This document shows, piece by piece, positions 26,480-36,099 of a stretch of 64,000 nucleotides of DNA (its first letter is position 1; each line of letters begins with the position of its first letter). The DNA comes from Pseudomonas faucium (GTDB lineage Bacteria; Pseudomonadota; Gammaproteobacteria; Pseudomonadales; Pseudomonadaceae), in assembly GCF_021602585.1 (NCBI RefSeq), contig NZ_BQIP01000001.1:434001-498000 (forward strand), in the 5' to 3' direction. The position numbers and the translations under genes are program-made. The notes below the pieces were generated by a model that saw nothing but the letters and a program-made list of their open reading frames with translations, was not told the DNA's origin and did no database searches.

Positions 26480-26634
26480 ATTACACCATTCTGAAAAAAC
26501 CATTACCTTAGGCCTGCGTGATTAACCACAAAAAATCTGGGCTATTAGCTGCCAGCCTGCGCGGGAGATTGCATCCCGCTACGTAGCCCAGTCGCCACAT
26601 AAATCCGACTCACAACAATAATTCGGAGACGGCA

Positions 26635-27981
26635 ATGGCCAAGCGATTGGTAAGTAAGCTATACGTGCAGGTTCTGATCGGGGTCTCGATCGGCATCCTG
26701 TTAGGTGTGTTCTGGCCGCAGGTCGGCGCCGACATGAAACCGCTGGGTGACGCCTTCATCAAGCTGATCAAGATGGTGTTCGCACCGATCATCTTCGCCA
26801 CGGTGGTGCTGGGCATCGCCAAGATGGAAAACATGAAAGAGCTGGGCCGGGTCGGCGCCCGAGCGCTGATCTACTTCGAGGTGCTGTCGACCTTCGCCTT
26901 GGTGCTCGGCCTGATCGTGGTCAACCTGGTGCAGCCTGGGCAAGGCATGAACGTCGATCCCGCCACCCTCGACACTCAGGCCATCTCCACCTATACCACC
27001 GCCGCGGCCAGTGGCTCCGGAAGCCTCACCGACTTCCTGCTGCACCTGATCCCGGCCAGCGTCACCGATGCCTTCGCCAAGAACGAGATCCTGCCGATCC
27101 TGCTGTTCTCGACCCTGCTCGGCATCGCCTTGGCCAACCTCGGCGAGCGCGGCAAGCCGGTGGTCGATGTGCTGGAGGCATTTTCCCACGGCATGTTCTA
27201 CATCGTCGGCATGGTCATGCGCGTCGCGCCGCTGGCGGCCTGCGGCGCCATGGCCTTCACCGTCGGCAAGTACGGCCTGGGTTCGATCGTGTCGCTGGGC
27301 AAGCTGATGGCGACCATGTACCTGACCTGTTTCCTGTTCGTGGTGCTGGTGCTTGGCAGCATTGCGCGGATGTCGGGCTTCAGCCTGTGGAAGTTCCTCA
27401 AGTACCTGCGCGAAGAGCTGTTCACCGTACTTGGTACCAGCTCCTCGGAGTCGGTGGTGCCACAGCTGATGAATAAGCTGGAAAAGGTTGGCGTGTCCAA
27501 GCCGGTGGTCGGCCTGGTTATCCCATCCGGCCTCACCTTCAATCCTGACGGCCAGTGCATCTATTACACCATGGCTGCGATCTTCATCGCCCAAGCCACT
27601 AACACTCCACTGTCCCTGATGGATCAACTCATCGTACTCGGCGTGCTGCTGCTCACTTCCAAGGGTTCGGCAGGTGTAACTGGCTCAGGCTTTATCACTC
27701 TCGCTGCGACCCTGGCAACCATGGACAACATTCCGGTAGCCGGCATGGTGCTGCTGCTCGGCGTCGACCGGTTCATGTCCGAGGCTCGCGCCATCACTAA
27801 CACCATCGGCAACGCGGTCGGAACGATGGCCATCGCGAAGTGGGTTGGTGCACTTGATAGCGACCGGATGAACCAGGTTCTTGATGGCAAGGCCTGCGCG
27901 GAACCAGAGAAAGAAGAGTTACAGGGGGCGGCTCCAGAAACTGCCGTCAGCCCTGAAAAAAAACACCTTGTGATGCACTGA
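26635..27981 (+). CDS. dctA: C4-dicarboxylate transporter, DctA family
   Basis: 448 residues of the dicarboxylate/amino acid:cation symporter family. Typical features: [20 protein letters not shown], the serine-rich loop [40 protein letters not shown] (hairpin and substrate region) and [20 protein letters not shown], with 8 or more membrane helices. DctA imports C4-dicarboxylates with protons or sodium. Lying 10 bases before tartrate dehydratase genes, this copy probably imports L-tartrate and relatives. GC content and codon use are like the core genome. The end is an acidic, probably loose tail. Confidence 0.92.
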   Translation: MAKRLVSKLYVQVLIGVSIGILLGVFWPQVGADMKPLGDAFIKLIKMVFAPIIFATVVLGIAKMENMKELGRVGARALIYFEVLSTFALVLGLIVVNLVQPGQGMNVDPATLDTQAISTYTTAAASGSGSLTDFLLHLIPASVTDAFAKNEILPILLFSTLLGIALANLGERGKPVVDVLEAFSHGMFYIVGMVMRVAPLAACGAMAFTVGKYGLGSIVSLGKLMATMYLTCFLFVVLVLGSIARMSGFSLWKFLKYLREELFTVLGTSSSESVVPQLMNKLEKVGVSKPVVGLVIPSGLTFNPDGQCIYYTMAAIFIAQATNTPLSLMDQLIVLGVLLLTSKGSAGVTGSGFITLAATLATMDNIPVAGMVLLLGVDRFMSEARAITNTIGNAVGTMAIAKWVGALDSDRMNQVLDGKACAEPEKEELQGAAPETAVSPEKKHLVMH

Positions 27982-27991
27982 GGAAATAACC

Positions 27992-28900
27992 GTGGATACC
28001 ATAGATAAAGAAACAGCCGTCTCATCGCTGACCGACACGTTGGCTAAGTTCACTGCCTACATTGGCAAACGCCTGCCCAAAGACGTCAAAGAAAAAACGG
28101 CCAAGCTGCGTGCAGCTGAAACCAATCCACTGGCCATTGCAGTGTATGACTCGATGGCAGACAACCAGGAATACGCCGACAAGCTCAACCGCCCCAGCTG
28201 CCAAGACACCGGCGTGATCCAGTACTTCATCTCGGCCGGCGCGCGTTTCCCGCTGCTCGGTGAAATGGAAGGCATCCTCGAAAATGCTACCAAGGAGGCC
28301 ACCATCCACGGGCCCCTGCGCCATAACGCAGTGGAAACCTTCATCGAGAAGAACACTGGCACCAACACCGGCTCGAAGATCCCGTGGCTGGACTGGGAAA
28401 TCATCCCCGATGCCGACTACGCCATCGTCGACGTGTACATGGCAGGTGGCGGTTGCACGTTGCCGGGTTCGGCCAAGGTACTGATGCCAGGCCAAGGTTA
28501 TGAAGGGGTGACTGAGTTTGTCTTCGATGTAATCACCTCCCGTGGGGTAAACGCCTGTCCACCTTTGCTGGTAGGTGTGGGTGTTTCCACCTCGGTGGAG
28601 ACGGCAGCACGCCTGTCGAAGAAGGCCATCCTGCGCGAAGTGGACTCCAGCCACCCGAACGAAAGCGCGGCGATGATGGAAAAGCTGCTGGAAGAAGGCC
28701 TCAACGAAATCGGCATCGGCCCGCAGGGCCTGACCGGCAACAGTAGCGTGATGGGCGTGAACATCGAGTCTTCGGCGCGTCACCCCTCGACCATTGGCGT
28801 GGCAGTGTCCACCGGTTGCTGGGCACACCGCCGCGGCAAGATCCGCATCAACGCCGACCTGACCTATGACATCCTCTCCCACGAAGGGGTAGTACTGTGA
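27992..28900 (+). CDS. ttdA: L(+)-tartrate dehydratase alpha subunit (class I fumarase-type)
   Basis: 302 residues, matching the alpha subunit of two-subunit iron-sulphur hydro-lyases. Iron-sulphur ligand cysteines are in [20 protein letters not shown] and [30 protein letters not shown] and [10 protein letters not shown] are family-typical. With TtdB it dehydrates L-tartrate to oxaloacetate in the cytoplasm using a [4Fe-4S] cluster. It starts with GTG after TGAGGAAA and overlaps ttdB by 4 bases. A fumarate hydratase role is the alternative, but the neighbours favour tartrate. Confidence 0.88.
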   Translation: MDTIDKETAVSSLTDTLAKFTAYIGKRLPKDVKEKTAKLRAAETNPLAIAVYDSMADNQEYADKLNRPSCQDTGVIQYFISAGARFPLLGEMEGILENATKEATIHGPLRHNAVETFIEKNTGTNTGSKIPWLDWEIIPDADYAIVDVYMAGGGCTLPGSAKVLMPGQGYEGVTEFVFDVITSRGVNACPPLLVGVGVSTSVETAARLSKKAILREVDSSHPNESAAMMEKLLEEGLNEIGIGPQGLTGNSSVMGVNIESSARHPSTIGVAVSTGCWAHRRGKIRINADLTYDILSHEGVVL

Positions 28901-29505
28901 AAAAGATCATCAATACCCCGATCAGCGACGAAGATCTGGCCAGCCTCAACGTCGGCGATGTGGTTTACCTTACTGGCCAACTGGTGACCTGCCGTGACGT
29001 CGCCCACCGCCGACTCATCGAGCTGGGCCGCGAGCTGCCGGTTGACCTGCGTGGCGGCGCTATTTTCCACGCCGGCCCTATCGTCAAGAAGAAAGAAGAT
29101 GGCAGCTTCGAGATGGTCTCCATCGGCCCAACCACCAGCATGCGCATGGAAAAGTTCGAGAAGCAGTTCATCGAGCAGACCGGCGTCAAGCTGATCGTAG
29201 GCAAGGGCGGCATGGGGCCAGAGACCACCACCGGGTGCCTGGAGAACAAAGCCGTGCATGCAGTGTTCCCCGGTGGGTGCGCAGTGCTGGCCGCCACCCA
29301 GGTCGAGGAAATCGAGCGTGCTGAATGGCAGGATTTGGGCATGCCGGAGACCCTGTGGGTCAACCGAGTGCGTGAGTTCGGGCCTCTGATCATCTCCATC
29401 GACACCAAGGGCAACAACCTGTTCGAGCAGAACAAGGCACGCTTCAACGAACGCAAAGGTGCGGTCATCGAGAAGATCAATAGTCAAGTTCGATTCATCA
29501 AGTGA
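28897..29505 (+). CDS. ttdB: L(+)-tartrate dehydratase beta subunit
   Basis: 202 residues of the fumarase C-terminal/TtdB domain: [51 protein letters not shown], and [15 protein letters not shown]. It completes the active site with TtdA. The GTG start overlaps the ttdA stop by 4 bases, so the two subunits are translationally coupled. A 14-base-stem hairpin follows the stop. Confidence 0.88.
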   Translation: MKKIINTPISDEDLASLNVGDVVYLTGQLVTCRDVAHRRLIELGRELPVDLRGGAIFHAGPIVKKKEDGSFEMVSIGPTTSMRMEKFEKQFIEQTGVKLIVGKGGMGPETTTGCLENKAVHAVFPGGCAVLAATQVEEIERAEWQDLGMPETLWVNRVREFGPLIISIDTKGNNLFEQNKARFNERKGAVIEKINSQVRFIK

Positions 29506-29510
29506 CGAGC

Positions 29511-29549
29511 AGGCGGGCAGTTTAGCGAATACGCCTAAACTGCCCGCCT
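29511..29549 (+). terminator. hairpin after the tartrate dehydratase operon
   Basis: Perfect 14-base arms AGGCGGGCAGTTTA and TAAACTGCCCGCCT around an 11-base loop, 5 bases after the ttdB stop. There is no T tail. Confidence 0.6.
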
Positions 29550-29648
29550 CACAAACTTCTACCACACCTCTCGAAAACTTCGTACATTCAACAAGAATCC
29601 GAGTGCGGCCTGATTTAACGCCTCCCTGGATTGCTTTAAGAGATAGCC

Positions 29649-30518
29649 ATGCGAAACCGCCCCTACCATGACTTGCGCAATGACTTTCGTAGATTACTTC
29701 AAGGTCAAACATGTATTAGCACAGCTTCAGTGTTTGATCCCTTGTCGGCTCGCATAGCTGCAGACCTTGGCTTTGAAGCGGGGATCTTAGGTGGATCCGT
29801 GGCATCTCTGCAGGTCTTAGGCGCCCCAGACGTCACTTTAATTACGCTTAGCGAGTTTGCAGAACAGGCTGCACGTATAGGGAGAGTTGCCCGTTTACCG
29901 ATTATTGCTGATGCTGATCACGGCTATGGTAATGCTCTGAACGTGATGCGCACAGTTACGGAACTTGAGCGGTCTGGCGTCGCAGCTCTTACGATCGAAG
30001 ATACGCTTCTGCCTGCGCGCTTCGGGGGCCGCCCGGTCGAACTTATAGGTATTGAAGAAGCGGTAGGTAAAATACGCGCGGCCAAAGAAGCAAGAGTGGA
30101 TACGTCGCTAGCGATAATCGCCCGCACACATGCAGGCGCTCAGTCTCTGCCGGATGTTATTAAACGAACCCGGGCATTTGAAAGCTCCGGCGCCGATGCC
30201 ATTTGCCTCGTGGGAGTAAAGAACTTTGAAAGTCTCGCAGCTATTGCAGACGGCCTCAGCACTCCGATCATGCTCATAACCTATGGTAACAGCGAACTAC
30301 GAGATTCAACTGGCCTGGCTGACCTTGGCACTCGCATCGTAGTGGACGGACACATGGCCTACTTTGCAGCTGTAAAGGCAACGTTTGAAAACCTGCGAGC
30401 ACAGCGCAACCCAAACAGCACCGAAAATAGTTGCGCGAATGATCTTGTAAAAAAATACTGCTTGCAGGGAGAGTACAGTGATCAGGCCACAATCCATATG
30501 CAGTTCCCCACCACATAG
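29649..30518 (+). CDS. oxaloacetate decarboxylase, PEP mutase/isocitrate lyase superfamily
   Basis: 289 residues very like the Pseudomonas PA4872-type oxaloacetate decarboxylase: [59 protein letters not shown] (metal aspartates), [13 protein letters not shown] and IIARTHAG. It would split oxaloacetate to pyruvate and CO2 with Mg2+. Next to TtdAB this completes tartrate to pyruvate. The gene is visibly more AT-rich than ttdAB and separated from it by a hairpin, which suggests a separate origin and transcript. Confidence 0.85.
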   Translation: MRNRPYHDLRNDFRRLLQGQTCISTASVFDPLSARIAADLGFEAGILGGSVASLQVLGAPDVTLITLSEFAEQAARIGRVARLPIIADADHGYGNALNVMRTVTELERSGVAALTIEDTLLPARFGGRPVELIGIEEAVGKIRAAKEARVDTSLAIIARTHAGAQSLPDVIKRTRAFESSGADAICLVGVKNFESLAAIADGLSTPIMLITYGNSELRDSTGLADLGTRIVVDGHMAYFAAVKATFENLRAQRNPNSTENSCANDLVKKYCLQGEYSDQATIHMQFPTT

Positions 30519-30822
30519 GCGCCGAAAAACCAGCAATTCCACACGAAAATCAGTAACCCTCAATCAGCCAGGAATCACAACCGAATCATGCAATTTCCAC
30601 TGTGCATGTCCCTATTCTCCTGCCGGCAGTTCAGTAGTGAAGTTCGCCACCACCCTTGATGATCCGCCCCTCCTGCACAATTCCCACGATCGCCTCTCCT
30701 TGGCCAGCCAAGCAGCGGATACGGCGATCAACCAGGTGATTGTGAAGGTCGCAAAAGCTACCGCACGAGCGTATTCATACCACCCTACACAACTCACGCC
30801 AGGCTTTGGGCACCTACCTGCG
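30519..30822. other. intergenic, nothing recognised
   Basis: About 300 bases without a supported gene; short frames on both strands have no ribosome sites. It leads into the damaged 5' end of the racemase-family pseudogene. Confidence 0.4.
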
Positions 30823-31780
30823 GTAACCCCGTTCGAGTAGTTGCTGGCGGCGCCCACAGCTCCCCAACGTACCCATGGCGGAGAAAAGAGAAATCTTCCA
30901 GCGCGAGTACGACTGGGTTCGCCAGGCCCTGATGTTTGAGCCGCGCGGCCACGATGTCATGTCCGGCACCATCCTGTATCCCTCCTCCCGCGACGACTGC
31001 GATATCGGCGTGCTCTTCATCGAAGTGAGCGGTTGCCTGCCGATGTGAGGTCACGGCACCATCGGCACCGTTACAGCCGCCTTGGAAGAAGGCCTTGTGG
31101 TACCGAAGGTCGAGGGCAAGCTGGCCATCGAAGCACCTGCAGGTCGCGTGGCAATCGAGTACAAGCGTGATGGCCAGTACATCGAGCAGGTGCGACTCTA
31201 CAATGTAGCGAGCTACCTGCACGCAGCAGACGTCGAAATCGAAGTGCCAGAGCTCGGCAAGATTACTGTCGATCTGTCCTACGGTGGCAACTACTACGTC
31301 ATCATCGAGCCCCAAGAGAACTGGAAAGGCCTGGACTCGATGTCCGCTCGCGACATCGTGCGCCTGAGCCCGCTGGTTCGCCGCGCTGCTGAAGAGGCCC
31401 TGGCCCGCGTACACCCCGAGGACAGCCGCATCAAAGGCGTAAGCCACGTCATGTGTACGGACAAGCCGCGCCATCCACGGGCAAATGCCCGGAACGCCGT
31501 GTTCTACGGAGAAAAAGCGATCGACCGCTCGCCATGCGGTACCGGCTCCTCTGCTCGCATGGCGCAATTGGTCGCCAAGGGTCGCCTGTCGGTCGGCGAT
31601 ACTTTCGTTCACGAGAGCATCATCGGCACCCTCTTCGACTGCCGCGTTGAGTCCGCCGCCAAGGTCGGTAGCCACGCCGCAATCATGCCAAGTGTTGCCG
31701 GCTGGGCACGTGTTATCGGCCATAACAATACTCTGGTCGATGACCGTGATCCGTTGGCTCACGGCTTCCAACTGATGTGA
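30823..31780 (+). pseudogene. proline racemase / 4-hydroxyproline epimerase family, frameshift plus TGA at the catalytic cysteine
   Basis: The 5' end reads CGNPVRVVAGGA in one frame, then after a lost base near 30851-30857 continues as MAEKREIFQREYDWVRQALM from 30875. The frame then stays open except for one TGA at 31046-31048, exactly where the family has the first catalytic cysteine (GCLPM-stop-GHGTIGTVTAA). The second half is intact (RSPCGTGSSARMAQLVAKG with the second catalytic cysteine) to 31780. A start inside at 31082 would make a dead fragment. The damaged N-terminus makes selenocysteine unlikely, though not impossible. Confidence 0.75.
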
Positions 31781-32102
31781 TATGAAAAGCAGCTACCTGA
31801 CCGCAGCTGCCCAATCACCTGGACAACCCAAGGCGCTGATAGAGCATCAGCTCATCGGCTCTCGGCTCGACCTCTGTCGAGCTCCTCGCCGCATTCGCAC
31901 CAGCGAGAAGCCTGCGTTCGCAACAGTCTGGCTAGGCGCGCATCTCAGCTCTCAGTTTTGGCAAGGTTCCGTTTTGGTCACTACTGGGTCGCTGCTCCGC
32001 TGGTATGCAACAAAGGAGAATGAACCCTGCTCTGAGGCCCAATCAGTCAAAGACGCATTTCCGAGCCGATAAAGTGCGCTGCAAATCTGTGATGTCCGCG
32101 AT
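31781..32102. other. intergenic, nothing recognised
   Basis: About 320 bases between the racemase pseudogene and the converging gene at 32103. Only unconvincing short frames. Confidence 0.45.
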
Positions 32103-32456
32103 TCAGTGCTGAGATCTGCAACTCCCTTCTGCTCCCTTACCTGCCCAATCGCACACCACGTAACGGCTGCTGAGCGTCTGCACTACCAAATAGCCTTGAA
32201 TCTGTTCAGAGGCCATGATGATCGAGGTTCGAATTGGATCACCATCATCGAATCGCTTCCCACGATCACGGAACACGATGCCCTGCAGATAGAGTTCTCC
32301 AGCACCGTACTCAACAGATGACAGATAAGCAGTGATCTTCCAACCAAAATCGATTTGCATCGCCTTTTTCACGCTGCTGGGCATAGCAGCTAAAGGTGCA
32401 TCGACGATATTGGATGAGGAAAGCGGTGTCCTGCGTCTGACCATGTAAAACCTCAT
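32103..32456 (-). CDS. hypothetical protein, paralogue of the gene at 32895
   Basis: 117 residues from ATG 32456 (RFYMVRRRTPLSSSNIVDAP). The centre, IDFGWKITAYLSSVEYGAGE, then LQGIVFRDRGKRFDDGDPIR and later a short VCDW, looks like a beta-rich single domain. The same order of motifs (TAYLS-V, GIVF, F-DG-I-TS, GY-V) is seen in the gene at 32895-33254, so they are diverged paralogues. No family name known. The ribosome site is weak. Confidence 0.6.
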   Translation of the reverse strand: MRFYMVRRRTPLSSSNIVDAPLAAMPSSVKKAMQIDFGWKITAYLSSVEYGAGELYLQGIVFRDRGKRFDDGDPIRTSIIMASEQIQGYLVVQTLSSRYVVCDWAGKGAEGSCRSQH

Positions 32457-32554
32457 GTGTTGGTGACCACAATCTCGCAAGCTACGGTTCGAGAAAAATG
32501 TGCCTAGGTCGGCCAGTAACAGGCGAATAGATATACCCATGATAACCTCGGGCC

Positions 32555-32857
32555 ATGTTTAACCGAGGAGCGCCCTACTTGAGCAATCCACCCGTTTCTG
32601 GCTACTACGAAACTCTTCTGAAAGCTCCTGTCTTCTCTGCCGACCCCATCGGTCGTCGGCAAAGTCAGCGCTGGCAGTTGATAGTTGATGACATCCACCA
32701 CAGCGCTTCTGTAGATGATCTGCTTGAAGCTCGGAGCAAAGCCGAAGGCTACATTCGAGGACTTGTAGATGCTGGACATCTCTCCCACGACCGAATCCGG
32801 GATTACAAAATCCTGAGTAGCATCCACCGTCGTCGAACATTGCTGTCAGATACTTGA
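32555..32857 (+). CDS. hypothetical protein, 100 residues
   Basis: Begins MFNRGAPYLSNPPVSGYYET; the middle is helical (SASVDDLLEARSKAEGYIRG). It has no clear ribosome site and no recognised family. It sits on the plus strand between two minus-strand paralogues, in a spacer of just over 430 bases. Kept because its composition is protein-like; a chance frame is possible. Confidence 0.4.
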   Translation: MFNRGAPYLSNPPVSGYYETLLKAPVFSADPIGRRQSQRWQLIVDDIHHSASVDDLLEARSKAEGYIRGLVDAGHLSHDRIRDYKILSSIHRRRTLLSDT

Positions 32858-32894
32858 TCGCAGCATCGTTTATCCAGCGCACGGAGGCGCCTGG

Positions 32895-33254
32895 CTACGT
32901 TGTTTTAATCATTGTCGCAATGAGCGCTCGTAAGCTCGCCCTTCCCAATCCCCGCTTGAACGACGTCAATACAAAACGTCCCTCCTCCGTCGTGATCACC
33001 CAGTAACGCCCTACCTTCTTCAGATGCTCGACGGGGGAAGTCTGCAGAATGTGTCCATCCGCGCGTTGCTCAAACTGCCCTGGCTCGGTGTGACCAAAAA
33101 CGATGCCGACCACGCACTCCGAAGTAATGAAGACATCGCTCAAGTAGGCGGTGACTGGTGGCGAGTACCTGTAAGCCATCGCTCTCATGATCCGCTTAAG
33201 CTGGAAATCCGACGGGCTCTTGCAGTGGTACTCGATGTTGATCTCAGCTGACAT
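32895..33254 (-). CDS. hypothetical protein, paralogue of the gene at 32103
   Basis: 119 residues from ATG 33254, chosen for AAGGAAGAG upstream. It has RIMRAMAYRYSPPVTAYLSD, then VVGIVFGHTEPGQF, DGHILQTSP and GRYWVITTEEGRFVLTSF, matching motif by motif the gene at 32103. Both seem to carry one small domain of unknown role. It lies 53 bases downstream of the metallophosphoesterase gene on the same strand. Confidence 0.6.
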   Translation of the reverse strand: MSAEINIEYHCKSPSDFQLKRIMRAMAYRYSPPVTAYLSDVFITSECVVGIVFGHTEPGQFEQRADGHILQTSPVEHLKKVGRYWVITTEEGRFVLTSFKRGLGRASLRALIATMIKTT

Positions 33255-33307
33255 CAGCTCTTCCTTTTCCAAAACTGACATTGCCCGCACCTGCAGGCGT
33301 AACCCTG

Positions 33308-34036
33308 TCATACCTCTATGGTGAAGTCCGGCGAAAAACCAGTGCGCTCTCCTGGATAGCCTCGCGGATTGGAGATAACCCGGCAGCCCGAGACGATTGT
33401 GCCGACTGCATGGTGCGTATGACCGAAAATCCAAACGTCAGCCTGGGCAACCAGGTCGTGCCATTCATTGAAGTAGGCTGCACCTAGGTGACCTTCATGG
33501 CCATCACCTGCGACCTCTCGGATTGGGCAGTGATGAGTGATCACGACGGTCTTCCCCTCGAAATCCTTCGCGAGCTCGGTTACCAGAAAATCACGAGTGG
33601 TGATGTTTCGAGCGATGAGGTCAGCAGGACGAAGCTTGCTGTAGCCCTCTCCAATACGGATACGCTTGAAGTCGTTCATCCATTCCGCACACACCCTCAT
33701 CGCGACCCGGTAGTCCCCAGTCGCTGTGAAATCTGTCCACGCCGTTGCTACCAAGAACCTGGTGTCGCCAACGATCAGGGACTGGTTGTCCAAGATGTGC
33801 ACATGCTCTGCAGCTGCATCGCGCATCTTGGTGAGCGTGCGGTCAATGTGGCCTTTGTAGAACTCATGGTTGCCACAGACGTAGATCACTGGACAGTTGA
33901 AGGTATCGTTGGCCCAGTCCACTCCGCGACTACGCACCGAGATGTCGCCGGCCAGCACGACCAAATCACACTCTGTCGCAGGAGGCTGAAAGTCCGAGAA
34001 CTCCAGGTGAAGATCTGAGTAGATCAAAATTTTCAT
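33308..34036 (-). CDS. calcineurin-like metallophosphoesterase
   Basis: 242 residues from ATG 34036. The two-metal site motifs are all present: SDLHLEF (D-x-H), LAGDIS (GD), CGNHEFYKGH (GNHE), VITHHCP and FGHTHHA (GH-x-H). It would hydrolyse a phosphodiester or phosphomonoester in the cytoplasm; the substrate is open. It lies in a minus-strand run of accessory genes, where such enzymes can be nucleases or phosphatases of mobile-element systems (inference). Confidence 0.85.
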   Translation of the reverse strand: MKILIYSDLHLEFSDFQPPATECDLVVLAGDISVRSRGVDWANDTFNCPVIYVCGNHEFYKGHIDRTLTKMRDAAAEHVHILDNQSLIVGDTRFLVATAWTDFTATGDYRVAMRVCAEWMNDFKRIRIGEGYSKLRPADLIARNITTRDFLVTELAKDFEGKTVVITHHCPIREVAGDGHEGHLGAAYFNEWHDLVAQADVWIFGHTHHAVGTIVSGCRVISNPRGYPGERTGFSPDFTIEV

Positions 34037-34275
34037 CGAGTCAGCAGAGTCCTGTACGAGGGCTGATCGTGTCTCCGGTGCCTTCATGAGGGCCCGGCTA
34101 CTGATAGTTACTTGATGCGGAAACGAAGCAGTGGTACTGCCCATCGAAACCTTGTGGCGGCTGTTCAACACCGTTCAGGCATCTGATCGAAGCTCCCAGA
34201 TGAATAGACCAAATAGGGCCGTCGGCGAAAAGCTCGCTCCTTCGGCTTTAGCCGGCTAGCGGTGGAAGATTCGAG

Positions 34276-34515
34276 TCACTCAGGATCACCCCAAGCCCGA
34301 CGCATTTCGTCCTCATCTGCAATGCCCCATTTATCTTGTCGCATTCGTTCAATGAGCTCTGCTCGAAGCCGTTCAAGACTAACTTGGCCTTCTACATAAC
34401 CCTGTAATCGAGCCAGGCGTTCAGCAGCAAGCCGGCCTCCGTCGAGAGCTAGACAAGCGATTTCTGCTGCCACAGCCTTACGACGGCGCTCGCGTTCGAT
34501 CTCATCAATTTCCAT
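34276..34515 (-). CDS. small helical protein, weakly VbhA-like
   Basis: 79 residues from ATG 34515 (GGGAGGTG upstream). Two helical segments: IERERRRKAVAAEIACLALD and LARLQGYVEGQVSLERLRAE. The second resembles the C-terminal helix region of VbhA-type antitoxins, but the inhibitory S/TxxxEG motif is not exact (CLALDG) and no Fic gene is adjacent, so the link is weak. It is 17 bases from the upstream gene and probably in one operon with it. Confidence 0.6.
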   Translation of the reverse strand: MEIDEIERERRRKAVAAEIACLALDGGRLAAERLARLQGYVEGQVSLERLRAELIERMRQDKWGIADEDEMRRAWGDPE

Positions 34516-34532
34516 GGCACCTCCCACATCGG

Positions 34533-34928
34533 TTATGGATGCAGCGAGAAGACCACATCAAGGGTCGCTCCCTTCCTGTACCCATCGCCAAGAAGTAAAT
34601 AGACGGTACTCCTCGTTTCAAACATGCTCCGATCCGGGTGAGAAACTGCATAGGTCGTTCGTACCCAATGCCCAGGATCGAAACGCCGCCTGCTGTCCTG
34701 AACAACCTCATGAGCGAAGATCACCATCGGTGGGATTTCTGCCGGCGATAGCTCACCCTCATTGGCTACGACATCGATGAGGATCCACCGCTTGATCAAG
34801 CAGAAAGGTTTGCCAGGAAAACGCTGTTGAGCTGCATGGACGAGGTCTGCAGCATCACCAGCCCATCCTTCTACCAAGTCGCCTGGGCCGTAGAGAAAGG
34901 ACATGATCTCTTCTAGAGATGCAGCCAT
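34533..34928 (-). CDS. hypothetical protein, possibly DUF6957
   Basis: 131 residues from ATG 34928 (GAGGGG upstream). Motifs YGPGDLVEGWAGDAADLVHA, FCLIKRWILIDVVANEG, FAHEVVQDSRRRFDPGHWVR and VYLLLGDGYRKGATLD match my memory of a Pseudomonas accessory family (DUF6957); the name is uncertain and the function unknown. It lies 4 bases after the stop of the upstream gene, so it is co-transcribed with it. Confidence 0.65.
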   Translation of the reverse strand: MAASLEEIMSFLYGPGDLVEGWAGDAADLVHAAQQRFPGKPFCLIKRWILIDVVANEGELSPAEIPPMVIFAHEVVQDSRRRFDPGHWVRTTYAVSHPDRSMFETRSTVYLLLGDGYRKGATLDVVFSLHP

Positions 34929-34932
34929 AGTC

Positions 34933-35319
34933 TCAACCCCTCGCGCTTGAGTAGACCTGCCCATCACGCGTAACAAATTCGTAGATAGGGTTCGGTTGAC
35001 TACCCTTCTGGATGCGAATCTCCGATAGCACCTGCATGGAAAACTCGTTCTGCTTTGTCATCGACGGAGGAGCCATCAGCTGAATCTTGTTCACGCTCAA
35101 GAACTCCGCCGTACCCCCTTTGCACAGCGAGTCGACCACTTCGACGCTCGAGACCAGACGCACAGACGGGCCGAAGCAACCATCGACTAGACCGCACCCC
35201 TCCACAAGGAAGTAGTAGCTGACAGGATTGAGCTCAACCGCTTTCCAGAGCAGCCGTTCGCTGTCATCAGCTTTGAAACGCCCCTTGAGCGCATCTCCGT
35301 TGGTTACAAACACCTTCAC
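34933..35319 (-). CDS. hypothetical protein, 128 residues
   Basis: Begins with GTG (MKVFVTNGDALKGRFKADDS). It looks beta-rich, with YYFLVEGCGLVDGCFGPSVR, a SVNKIQLM strand and a C-terminal IYEFVTRDGQVYSS. A second GTG two codons on has a better-placed GAGG. First gene of a tight three-gene minus-strand run (34276-35319). Family not recognised. Confidence 0.6.
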   Translation of the reverse strand: MKVFVTNGDALKGRFKADDSERLLWKAVELNPVSYYFLVEGCGLVDGCFGPSVRLVSSVEVVDSLCKGGTAEFLSVNKIQLMAPPSMTKQNEFSMQVLSEIRIQKGSQPNPIYEFVTRDGQVYSSARG

Positions 35320-35559
35320 TACCTCGTTGTCGACACTCGTTGCCAGGGAGAGGACACTGACAATTGATGCTTAAAGTTTCTGACGTCACACCGATTTGGC
35401 ACTTCCCGCATTGGTGCTCTTCCGCCTTCTAGGGAAGCTTGATTTCTACGTTTTTTCATCTGCTGAACCCCGTTTAGCGGTGCTGCAGAGACGGCTGACA
35501 GTGCCCTGCCGCCCCTCTCTGACCCCAGCACAGAGCTCTAGGGTCATCCCGCAACTACG

Positions 35560-35565
35560 TATAAT
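35560..35565 (+). promoter_or_regulatory. -10 element TATAAT before the two-HTH regulator
   Basis: A consensus TATAAT lies 64 bases upstream of the regulator start. No good -35 box is seen at 16-18 bases, so it may need an activator or be weak. Confidence 0.4.
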
Positions 35566-35628
35566 ACACTGATTTAGCGTTTATTCGTAAAGCCTGGATG
35601 TGGCTATATCCTGACTTTTGAGCGAGTC

Positions 35629-36099
35629 ATGGATCTCAGAACCGCTTTCGCTGGGGTGCTACGCGCACTCCGCCTCGTCCGGGGTGCCCGGTATGCCGAT
35701 CTCTCGGACGCAACGCACCGTCGCAAAATCGCCGAGCTTGAGAACGCTCAGACGAGTACCACCCTTGAGCAGTTCGACGCTCTCGCAGAATCCCTCGGCC
35801 TTGACGCTGTCACTCTGATGGCACTGTGTGTGTCTGTACGCGAAGGGGTCGTGCCGAGAGATAAGATTCTCGACTCGATAGCCAAGCTCGCCGACTTCGA
35901 AGCCGCCGGCGGGATGGAGTTGATCCAGGAGCAGTTCGACGCTGTCGGATCTTTGGTCAAGCGGCCTCGCGGCAGGCCGCTGAATGTTGAAAATGAGAAG
36001 GCGGTGCTCGCGCTTAGGGCGGAAGGTCTGTCACCTAAGCAAGCTGCTACTAGATTGGGATTGGCGTTGACGTCGGTGATGGAGTATTGGAGAAAATGA
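35629..36099 (+). CDS. DNA-binding regulator, XRE-like N-terminus and second HTH
   Basis: 156 residues. Residues 1-70 resemble an XRE-type fold (FAGVLRALRLVRGARYADLS, then IAELENAQTSTTLEQFDALA). A helical middle follows, then GRPLNVENEKAVLALRAEGL with SPKQAATRLGLALTSVMEYW, which is the helix-turn-helix seen at the end of Hin-type recombinases. It binds DNA with probably two separate motifs; the target is unknown. It is divergent from the three-gene run at 34276-35319, which it may control (inference). Confidence 0.75.
   Translation: MDLRTAFAGVLRALRLVRGARYADLSDATHRRKIAELENAQTSTTLEQFDALAESLGLDAVTLMALCVSVREGVVPRDKILDSIAKLADFEAAGGMELIQEQFDAVGSLVKRPRGRPLNVENEKAVLALRAEGLSPKQAATRLGLALTSVMEYWRK

Noticed and set aside
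31046-31048. TGA in the racemase-family gene as a selenocysteine codon
   Set aside because: The same gene has a frameshift in its N-terminus and I see no strong hairpin just after the TGA, only a 4-base stem. A nonsense mutation is simpler, though it is kept as a finding.
34276-34515. Toxin-antitoxin (Fic/VbhA) call for the small helical protein
   Set aside because: The inhibitory motif is not exact and no Fic gene lies next to it.
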